DNA of 64,000 nucleotides from Panaeolus papilionaceus (lineage: Eukaryota > Basidiomycota > Agaricomycetes > Agaricales). The stretch covers positions 1,240,001 to 1,304,000 of the forward strand of contig JADNRZ010000012.1 in assembly GCA_015501605.1 (NCBI GenBank), given 5' to 3'. Every line of letters starts with the position of its first letter. Position 1 is the first letter of the stretch. Of the stretch, positions 55,634 to 64,000 are shown in pieces. The notes under the pieces were generated by a model that saw only the letters and a program-made list of their open reading frames with translations, searched no databases and was not told the origin of the DNA. The position numbers and the translations under genes were made by a program.

Positions 55634-58508
55634 TTAAGAAACCTTTGAATACCAGAATCTGTTCGAGAATTTGCCTGTCTTAGTCTCTTTTATAAAGACG
55701 ACTATCGAAGGCATAACACTCATCCACTTGATGTGATTCAGGACCATTGCATATGAAGTATAGCTGTTTACACACAGTCTGTGTCTCAATAATGAAACCA
55801 GCTTCAACAGTAGTAGAACACGTACACGTATATAGTCATGGAGGAGACCAAGATGGTATCTGAAACCTTTGGGATGATAGGGCAAGAAGTGGGGCAGAGT
55901 GGAAAACCAGCGGGGTAGTGCACAAGGACTTGATTCACTTGAAAGCGAGTGCAATAATTCTTTTTTAGACTTGAATTCAGAATGGGCAAATTCAATGAGG
56001 AATGTTGTGTCCTCGATTGTTGAAACAAGGTGGGGTGAAAAAAACTTTTGGGATGTTTCCTCCAAAGCTGCGACTACCTCAGCTGAAAGGGGGCAGTTGT
56101 ACCATATAAATTGGCCGATGCCTTGTAAGAGGTGACACACGACAAGTGCATGCCAATTCTTGCCTCCTGTCCGCTTTAGGTGGTCAATGAGGCCTTGATT
56201 TTCGACAATGAATCGGGAAGAACTTGAATCTTCCAATGCATCAAACCTGCACAGGTGACACCCAATTGGGGCCGCTGCGTCAGTGACAAAATGATGATAA
56301 TGGAAGTGATTAAAGTACCAACATTGAGTTAAGATGCCTGATACTGAATACAGCCGCAGCAGTTGCCAGCACAGGCAGCCATTTGGCTTGTGCATCCTGT
56401 CTCAATTTTTTGATCTTCAGTCCCTCCTTCTCTGGAGCTGGCAGATATCTGTCAAGGACACCCAGGAATGCACGCCATTTGATGTCCATGTAATTGTTCA
56501 GCAAGAACCAGTGCTTCCTTGAGGAAAAGAAGTCGCATAGGTTGACTCCTGTGTCACGCTGGATGCACGCTTTGAGATGCCAATCAATCAATTTAACAGG
56601 GTCATCAGGATGAAAGTCGGAGTCAGGTGTGGCCATAGCTGGGAATATTTTTGCCTGATACATAACGAGTAGTCCCAGCGGAAGCCACACACTTTCAAAT
56701 TCCTGGTGAATTCGAACTGGCATTGTTGCCACTGCTGGTGCAAAAACGGACCATAAATCCTGGTCAATGATGTTGACCAATAAAGCTGAACTCAAATATC
56801 AGCTCAAGCGTAGTCAAGAAAGAGTCATATACAGCATCAGCCTGTGCGAAGTGTCCCACCAAGTAAGTTGTGTGATCACTTGGTTCCTGGAGGAAGGGTG
56901 GCAAGACATTTGGGTTTAGAGTAGAATTACGAAACAGTAGATGATATATTGTTCATCTGTCACAGCTAGATCTGGTTCTACTATTGTGGCATACAGTGTG
57001 CTCAGACACCACTGTTCTGAATCAAAAGAAAAGACACTCACCACTCAGGTGTCGTAATGTGGCTTCATAAAGCTTCTTGTCAACACTTGGGATATCAACA
57101 TAAAATTCCTCCAACCGATGTGGGTCTAAGAGAAACTCAAGAAGTGATGCATGATGGAACACAGGGGGATAGGGCTGGTCCTGGTCTCTGCCACCCATGA
57201 ATTGCATCCCATCTTTGTTGCAACTCATAATGGACTGCAAATCAAGGAGAAGTGTATGGACAGAATAGGGTAAGGAGAGAAGGATCCGCAGGTAGATTCT
57301 GGAATCAATATCAGGGATTTTACCCCAAAACGAGGCTGTGGTGATTCGGAAGGCTAATATCTGGTGGACAAGCTTTGGGTGCTTGGTTTGCCAGAGAATG
57401 TGAAGATACAGCACATCTAGATCTGCATACGGTCGATCATCACTAGGAATGGTGTGCTTCAAAATGGCTTCCAGTCGCTCACAGGGATCACCCCGTAGAT
57501 CCTTGATATATTTGATAATAGTGGAGGCAAAGACAAATTGCCCAGAAGCGCACCATATGATCTCCTTGACGAGCTCATGTGATGGCCAACCAGCTGGAAT
57601 GCAGTAGTTGAGTGGATGCAATTGCTTGATTTCAGCAGTCTCGTCGTTCACAAACACTCTGATGTCGTGGTCGCTATCACAGTGATCTAGGAGCGAAATA
57701 CTTTGTAGAAGCTGTGGATCCTTTGACTGTTTGTTGGTCATCCATGTTTGAATCGCCACCTCTGGTCGACTGGATAGAAACACTGAGCACGGGAACACGT
57801 CCTGGTAACTAACAAGCGTAGCCAGGGCCTCCAGAACTTGCATTTGGCCAGCTTCTTCCTTGCACTTGTCCAAGCCATTGATAACAAAAACTCTGGGTGA
57901 CACACAGGTGGTACCCCCATGACTGGCCATGTCCAGCTGTAGCGCCTTCAAGGGCTCGATAATAAGCGCCATAACTTGTTCTGTGAGGGCAAGGTTGAAG
58001 ACAGATGGTTTGCTGACGATGACATGCTCGGCGTAACCCTGTAAGTTGGGTACAACTTTGGCAAGCTGGTAGGCAATGGTAGTGACGAAACGCCTCTTGT
58101 GGCTGCGATGACTATTCACATGTGCTGTCCTCGAGAAGAAAAAGGAGGCGGCAAGGTTCGACCCCACTTGAAGCTCCATGGCCAAGGTCTGTGCAACGGC
58201 GGACTTTCCTGCGCCTGCAGAGCTGTACAACCACATCATTCGAGGACGACCATTCCGAGCCCATCTTTGTGTTGTGTTCAAAAGTCTGGTCCTGGTGTTT
58301 AGATGGCATTTGGGAGCGTCATATCGTTCCTTGGAGTTGTAGGCTGCTCCAGGTGCCGAGTGGTTGTACAGAATCTGTATCGCTGCAGATGCACAAGTCA
58401 GACATTACTCCCTCTAAGATTTTATAGGAAAATCTCACCACCTCTCATGTTGTGCACTTGATGAACATGCGTATGTTGATGAAATGTGGGATTCCCACCG
58501 TTAAACAT
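55634..58508 (-). CDS. NACHT-domain protein 3 (different lineage)
   Basis: NLR-like NACHT protein of another subfamily than genes 1 and 2. Exon 1 58508-58442 (MFNGGNPTFHQHTHVHQ start) joins exon 2 58382-57042 in frame. It has the entry motif APKCHLNTRTRL, then SSAGAGKSAVAQ (Lys82-Ser83; the first P-loop residue is Ser, not Gly), FFFSRTAHVNSH and RRFVTTIAYQLA. The Walker B region is FVINGLDKC, where the usual Asp and Glu are Asn and Lys, so ATP hydrolysis may be impaired. The family block HHASLLEFLLDP follows near the end of exon 2. Downstream coding runs at 56795-56310 (NIIDQDLWSVFAPAVATMPV) and, after a probable 70-nt intron with GTATCA donor, to a stop at 55634, adding about 400 residues. 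The junctions between 57041 and 56795 could not be fixed uniquely, so the C-terminal model is provisional. Confidence 0.72.
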
Positions 58509-58684
58509 GTTTTTGCTGTTGGGACCAAAGATCGCTGGGTGTGGATCTGGGGCTGCTACAACATTACAAGCTCCATGTAAGCACACAAAACAGCAATGTC
58601 ACACAGGCAGCTCACCTGATGCGTAATTGGCTCCCCCAACATGGCTGGCTTGTTGTAAAGATGCATATCCGCTGCCCGGAATCA
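58509..58684. promoter_or_regulatory. NACHT 3 upstream region
   Basis: Short spacer between the NACHT 3 start and duplicated segment D2. No distinct element recognised apart from its position. Confidence 0.3.
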
Positions 58685-59250
58685 CGCTCGACGAGCTTGG
58701 GACTCCTAGGCCTGCCTCTGGGTGACTGGGTTCAGAGGAAGCCGTCAGCGTCGAATACATGTACAAGTAGCCTGGAGAAAGCATACCATGTGATGCCTCG
58801 AATCTAGGTGGCAGAAGGTAAGGTCCACTAGCAGACGAATGAGTGTCTACAGCAGAACGATTGCATAAAATATAAGTTGGGGTATATTCAACTATTGCTT
58901 TCCTTACCTTTGGGAGTTGCTGGACGACTCAGTGGCGATGGACTTGCGCCACGGAGGAGAGGTTGAGTCCGATTGGGTGGCATTGGGTGGAAGAAGGCAA
59001 GAGGTAAGGCTCTCAGCTTGCAACACCTGTTCACCGATTATCTGTCGAGGGTGTGAAAAGCATGCACACCATGCACATGCACACCTTGAAGCAGTGCACT
59101 ACATTTCCATTTTAGCACATTGACACAATTTGACGCAGCTAGAACTTGTACTCACATGTCAACATTTCGTACTTGATGACGACTCAGTTAGTCGTCTTCC
59201 TGTGCCCAACCTACCTCGGAAAAATGTTTTTCGCACCTGTACAACCTAAG
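58685..59250 (+). repeat. Duplicated segment D2, copy 2 (without insertion)
   Basis: Matches 46250-46589 and 47484-47625. It includes GTCAGCGTCGAATACATGTA, GCGATGGACTTGCGCCACGG, CCGATTGGGTGGCATTGG and GACTCAGTTAGTCGTC. Around 59105-59115 it runs straight across the position where the first copy carries an 890-bp TIR element, so it is the empty site. Confidence 0.72.
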
Positions 59251-59686
59251 AGTGAGCAGAAGCCTGAGTTTTCCTGTAGTTCAGAGTTGTGTCTGATAAT
59301 TCAAATCGTGGTTGTATAATCTTCATCATGATGAAATCCTGTAAGGCGCTGGGTTCCAATAGATAGTTCAGATATCCAAATGGCTACGTCTAAGTAGGTA
59401 TGTGCAAGTATGATGGCAGTCCAAGAGGACAGTTACGGTTACGGTTCCGTTTTATGATACCGTGGAAAAGCAAGCAGCATAGTTGGTGAGCACATCTGGG
59501 CCGTGTGTCTAGCACGCCAGCGAAACCGTAGCGTTGTAAAGAATCAAATTAAATAACAAGTATTGAGGTATTACAGTTTGAGGGATACAGACAAACAAGA
59601 TAGCATCGGAATACAGGATACAGAAAAGAAAGAGTAATTATATGGAAAGAAAGCGAAAGGACGAGAGATAAGCCTTTTCAACAGCC
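59251..59686. other. Deacetylase 3' flank
   Basis: No gene. Contains the probable 3' UTR of the deacetylase; a GGTTACGGTTCCG stretch near 59435 has no obvious role. Confidence 0.35.
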
Positions 59687-62160
59687 CTACAAATCAACAA
59701 CCATCTCCTCCTCTTCCTCTGCCTCCTCTCCTTCTTCCTCTTCTTCCTCTTCCCCATCTCCCTCAACATCCACACTCCCATTCACCCCAGGCCCACCCAC
59801 GCCATTCACATACACCAACCCATCCCCTGCCTGCCTATACCCCTGCATCCGCATCCCCACAATCCCATCCACCGTACTCGCATCATCATCTCCTCCATAC
59901 CCATACGCGCTCTGAAAAAATCGTCTCCTTGCACCACTCTTGCCATTCACACCGGAAGCAGAAGACCCATGTGCCCCACTGCACAAATCGAAATGTTCAT
60001 ACCCCAGCTCCATTGCAGGTATATCGTAGTATTTCCCCGTGATCAGGCTCATGCGTCTTTTATTCTGACTCCCTTGAGATGAAGAGTTGACGAAGCCAGA
60101 AGAGGACGAGTTGAGGGTTGGCAAAACGGGGTACTGGTACCCGTTATTTAGTGTGCCGTTGTCGCTCCTTGACGCCAAGCTGGAGTGTTTGAATTTCGAG
60201 TTGGGGGCTGCGTTGCGCCAGTTGGATGAGCTGGATTCGTCTGCGGAGGATGAGGAGTCGGGGGTTTCGTTCTCGGAGGAGTCGTCGGATGTTTCGGCTT
60301 CTTGGAGGTTGTATAGGTATCTTGTGTGCTCTGTTATTGCAGGGTTAGATACTTGTTATACTATAAGATGGCGGAGGGGATTGACTTACGAGCTAACTGT
60401 TCATCCAGCTCATCTCTACTCTGACCATCATCTTGTCCAAACCCGAGATGTTTTCCTACACACTCCCTCGGCACATCCGTCATCTGCACTGAAGGCACAT
60501 GTGCCAATTCTTGTAAATGTTCCAATGCTGTCGTTCTAAAATTCCGCAAAGAGAGGGTCAACAACACCTCCCAAAACCAAAACCAGAGATAAAATGTGCG
60601 CACCTCACAACATCCAAAGACCCTTCCTTCACATTCAAATCCTCCATATTATTCTCCGCAACCTCTAGCCTATACCACGGGCCAAACCACTCGAAATACT
60701 CATTCCATGGCAAATTCGCGTCAATGTCATTCTCAATCCCCAATGCGCATGCAGTCTCATAGGTCCACGTTCTGGCGACATTTTTCATGGTGTACCCCCC
60801 TCCACCGAGCAGAATGAGAGGAACATTGTATTTCCGGAGGAACTGCACACAGCTGGCGTGCCTGTGCATGGTTAGGTTGAAACATCCCAATTTGTCGCCT
60901 GCAAGTGAGTCTGCTCCGCATTGTAGGACGACGGCGGATGGACAGAAGACTTCCAGGATTTTATCCATGATCTATTATAAGAAGTACTTTATCAGCAGAC
61001 TCCAAGGGAAGAAACGGGGCTTTGAGACTCACAGGTTCAAAAACACTCTTAAATGACTCGCCTGTAATCCCATCCTTTAACGGCACATTAACAGTGTACC
61101 CCTTGCCCTTCCCCCTCCCTCTATCCTCCTGCGTCCCCGTTCCAGGGAAATACTCCCCAAACTTATGGAAACTACACGTTATCACCCTATCCATGGTATA
61201 AAATGCCTCCTCAACGCCGTCGCCGTGGTGGCAGTCGATGTCGATGTACAGCACCCGCGGGTAAGTCCGCAGGAGCTCGAGGATCCTGAGCACTATGTCG
61301 TTGATGTAGCAGAACCCGGAGGCCTCGCGCTTTTTGGTGTGGTGGAGCCCGCTGGCCCAGTTTATGGCGATGTCTGTGGCACCGCATGCGAGACGTTGGG
61401 CTGCACCTGTGGGATGTGTTAGTGGGGGAGGTTGGGGGTGCAGGGTGTGGTGGGACGAACCTAGTGAGCCTCCTGCTGATATTGAGCAAAACTCGAATAC
61501 GCCTTCGAATGCAGGGTTATCTTCTCCGACAAGGACTGTGAGATGTATTAGCATGTGTAATTGAGATGGAAAATGGGAGCTATGAAGGGTGCAACATTGG
61601 AAAGGGATTTGGAATGGTAAGGGAGGAAGCAGTAGCATTATCTTCATTCCATGGTGCATAGGAAATGAAATCAAGGAAACACAGTGGTAACTCACATCTC
61701 GTCCCTTCATAAGTCATCTTCTCTCCGTCTCTGGTGTAACCTGTGTCAAAAAATGAACGTATTCATCTGTATGAAACGCGCTCATTTTCTCAGGTGTAGC
61801 TTGTCTTGGTCACTATACATATCGGTGAAATTTTTGTATATTGTCAGGTTACAACTGATTTGTCAAGGATTCCATAAAGTTGTTATACAATGAGCAGAGA
61901 CCTACAAAACAGAGGCCTAAGACACAACTCACCAAAACGTGTGTCTTATCCAACATCCCATATGCAGAAACCAAATCATGTGTAACGTGTATACGGTGTG
62001 GTTTTATAGGGTGTCCTAGACCATATGTATAGGCTCCCACCTCAGCTATAAACCTGAATCAATGCATCCCGTCAGAGTCGTATCATTCTTGAACCAAGTA
62101 GAAATAATGGGTCTACTTGCTGCCAGTGTCGTAGTCATAAGCCACTTTCCGTTTCGACAT
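59687..62160 (-). CDS. Class I histone deacetylase (Rpd3/Hos2 family), possibly disrupted
   Basis: Zinc-dependent deacetylase removing acetyl groups from histone lysines in nuclear repressor complexes. Minus-strand exons: 62160-62117, 62053-61933, a third at about 61812-61696, 61535-61461, 61406-61033, 60971-60604, 60535-60390, 60330-59687. Conserved: [54 protein letters not shown] (His pair), [11 protein letters not shown] (zinc Asp/His), [27 protein letters not shown] and [14 protein letters not shown] (catalytic Tyr). The last exon adds a long Ser-rich then Gly/Glu-rich tail of over 200 residues ending in an acidic run. Exon 3 does not join cleanly: a stop precedes PRQATPEKM in the only matching frame, and between VTPET and EGTRF one base is missing. 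These may be real lesions or sequence errors. All other junctions keep frame; an intact version would have about 630 residues. Confidence 0.78.
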
Positions 62161-62314
62161 CTCGTTAAGGGTTAAGACGTTCCCCCGTGCTGTGATATGA
62201 TAAGATTTCTCGTTGTTGTCTGTGAAGATGGAGGGAGTGGAGGAGAGGTCTGTGGTCTTTGTCTGTCTGTAAGGTTGACCCTGACAGTGATGGAAAGGTC
62301 AGTCACTGATGATG
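62161..62314. promoter_or_regulatory. Deacetylase upstream region
   Basis: Short spacer left of duplicated segment D3. No TATA or other distinct element recognised; likely promoter by position only. Confidence 0.3.
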
Positions 62315-62370
62315 ATGATGTCATGAGACCCAGATTCAGCTGTCGGTCTCAGTTTAGCATAAACACTGTG

Positions 62371-62952
62371 GACCCCCATGCAATTTTGGTTGCAAAAAAT
62401 GTTAGGGAAAGTTGTTTAAATCTTTAATGTATTTATGTTCATGAAAAACGCGACAACAAATAGAAAGATTTTGGGTTCCAAAAAAACTCCGAAAATGGTA
62501 TATATTTTGTAGATATTTTATAAAGAAACATGTGGCATTTATAATGAGTTTTTCGAGGCATCAATCGGAGCAAAAACGACCAATTTTAGGTTTAATTGTC
62601 ACCACGAAATATTTGACATTTTTTCTCACCCAACATTTTCGAAAAATCCTGCTCCCTTTGGTTTCGCTGTGAAGGATTTTTACAGAATTTTCCTGCACAA
62701 AATATTTGACGTTTTTGACCCTGAAACACTTTTGGCAATTATTACAGTTCAATTGTCTTTTCGTTGCCAAAAGAGCAACTACAATTGTTATGATTTTAGG
62801 TGGGAAAATTATTTGAAAAGTATTATGTTTTCTTGATAATTTCGGCATACTAAGATACAAAATCTTCGATTAGATTTATCATGACATCAATTACTTGATA
62901 GATTTAAACAACGTTCGAGAGTGTGTTTTACCACAAAAAATGCATGGGGGCC
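62371..62952. mobile_element. ~580-bp TIR element (CCCCCATGCA ends)
   Basis: Left end GACCCCCATGCAATTTTGG and right end, inverted, GGCCCCCATGCATTTTTTG; homology of the two ends extends about 50 bp to a shared GTTGTTTAAATC at roughly 70% identity. The paralogous segment at about 52815 lacks it. The interior is A/T-rich with a direct repeat (AAATATTTGACATTTTT and AAATATTTGACGTTTTT). No coding capacity; target duplication not resolved. Confidence 0.7.
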
Positions 62953-63018
62953 AGGAGTGAAACCACTCTCTGTTGAACACATGCCATTGCTTATCGACGA
63001 CCACAAAACATCTACGTA

Positions 63019-63682
63019 CTATCGTTGGTCACCAGTCGGGGACGGCTTCACTAATTTGCGACTGGAATATTTTCCTCTGCTCCCCTGACATTGAGGCTTG
63101 GTAAACCTATGTAACTTTTGATTTTCTACTTGAATATGAATTTTTATTGAAGAAAAACGAGGGAGAACGAGCGTCGGAGTGGTACCAGTGGTGCCTAGTC
63201 GAAAATACCACCACTCGGGTTTTTCTGTCACGAACTGTCACTGAGGTGCAAAAGGTCAGTTTGGCAGAAAAATAATTTAAAAGTGACGCCATCAAATCAC
63301 TAGACTTCATGGATGCACGAAACGTATTTCGTTGCCCATGAAAGCGCATAACGTCGAGGCAGTCTGATATTTTGCAGACAGATAGTAAGACACTACATTG
63401 AGTTTCAGGCCGGATTTTGGACGGATTGGAGCTCTACATCGTACGGGATCTAGAAAATAACACGCGTTTTACGTGACTTTTTGATGCTCACGTTCTGGTC
63501 TGCAAATTCCTGCACGTCGTATTTCCATATTTTCTTAAATCTAACTAGAGATCCTGGTGTATTCTACTTACCTCTACCTGGTTTTAAATTCTCAACTTTA
63601 TATCACACAATTGGGCGAGATATCTGCAGATTACCAAAAAAAACCCGAGTGGTGGACATCCACGAGTGGGGACTAACAATAG
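63019..63682. mobile_element. ~660-bp TA-flanked TIR element
   Basis: Left end CTATCGTTGGTCACCAGTCG and right end, inverted, CTATTGTTAGTCCCCACTCG; about 28 bp with roughly 70% identity, flanked by TA on both sides. A second inverted pair lies inside (CCACCACTCGGGTTTTT at 63208-63224 and its complement at 63639-63655), so the unit may be nested or have long imperfect ends. The copy at about 52885 is uninterrupted. No transposase. Confidence 0.65.
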
Positions 63683-63890
63683 TATACCACAACATACTAT
63701 TGCTAGAGCCTACTATCAGTTTTTTACACCCTACCCTCAACTTGGTTGTTTTCTCTATACTTGGATCTGAATCTGGGAGACAGCTACAACCTAACTTCTA
63801 TTTGAACGTGTCCGAATCCGTCTACAACATTACACAATGACAGAATGCTTCGACCACCATCTAGACGACCCCCATCTGCGCTAGTACCAC

Positions 63891-64000
63891 AGATATTCTC
63901 CGCAACCTCCAACCCATGCCGCGGACCAAACCACCCAAAATACTCATTCCACAGCAAATTCGCGTCCATGTCATTCTCAAGCCTTGCACAAAACTTGTTT
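63891..64000 (-). pseudogene. Fragment of class I histone deacetylase, copy 3 (cut by window edge)
   Basis: Minus-strand reading gives LLWNEYFGWFGPRHGLEVAE, matching the [20 protein letters not shown] part of the deacetylase at about 60700. To the right the match stops and the sequence reads CTTGCACAAA, the same breakpoint as in the copy at 49.33 kb. Continues beyond the window. Confidence 0.75.

Larger units (their letters stand above)
62315..63890 (+). repeat. Duplicated segment D3, copy 2 (with two TIR insertions)
   Basis: Three separated pieces match 52770-53095: 62315-62366, 62953-63018 and 63683-63890. The interrupting sequences are TIR elements listed separately. After the last piece, near GCGCTAGTACCACAG, the sequence turns into a histone deacetylase fragment. 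Confidence 0.72.

Noticed and set aside
62561..62860. 99-residue frame with repeated KNVKYFV
   Set aside because: Arises from the internal direct repeat AAATATTTGAC of a non-coding TIR element.
1..64000. tRNA or rRNA genes
   Set aside because: I scanned for cloverleaf B-box-like GGTTCGANNCC and conserved rRNA stretches and saw none; a tRNA search program would be needed to exclude weak cases.

Overview
The window looks like nuclear DNA of a mushroom-forming basidiomycete (Agaricomycetes). The evidence is many 45-70 nt GT-AG introns, several NACHT-NTPase genes of the type expanded in these fungi, a Plavaka-type transposase, and typical fungal genes for ATG4, a flavin monooxygenase and a class I histone deacetylase. 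No rRNA, tRNA, CRISPR or bacterial features were seen. All gene models were built by hand from splice signals and reading-frame continuity.

Left part (1-18.4 kb) is mostly ordinary genes: ATG4 (+), a 12-exon secreted or ER-type flavin monooxygenase (+), a hypothetical F-box/LRR-like protein (+), NACHT gene 1 (-) and a small hypothetical protein (+). Between 18.4 and 23.4 kb there is no convincing gene, but there are two copies of a ~0.4-0.5 kb dispersed repeat; a third, inverted copy lies at 43.9 kb.

Middle part (23.4-45.4 kb) is built around NACHT gene 2 and an 918-residue CCCH zinc-finger RBR ubiquitin ligase that ends in a CaaX box. The two behave as a repeatedly duplicated pair. An intact NACHT (23.4-26.3 kb) is followed by a truncated copy of the RBR first exon, and the intact RBR (37.4-40.3 kb) is preceded by a broken NACHT. 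The intergenic spacer is shared by both places. Two more NACHT remnants lie at 27 and 43 kb. Also here are a 5'-truncated MFS transporter, a decayed Plavaka transposase, a 178-bp TA-flanked MITE and a few small hypothetical ORFs.

Right part (45.9-64 kb) is a mosaic of duplicated gene fragments. A class I histone deacetylase (59.7-62.2 kb, -) is the most complete copy, but its third exon shows two apparent one-base losses. Truncated 3' copies of it lie at 48.4-49.3 kb and at the right edge, and these two share a breakpoint. A decayed AIR-type zinc-knuckle gene (49.5-52.5 kb) has a second copy of its 5' half at 47.6-48.4 kb. A third NACHT gene from a different lineage lies at 55.6-58.5 kb (-). 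Comparing the duplicated flanks with each other gives filled and empty versions of the same site for three TIR elements (46.6, 62.4 and 63.0 kb). A further TIR element with GCGAG subterminal repeats is at 54.0 kb.
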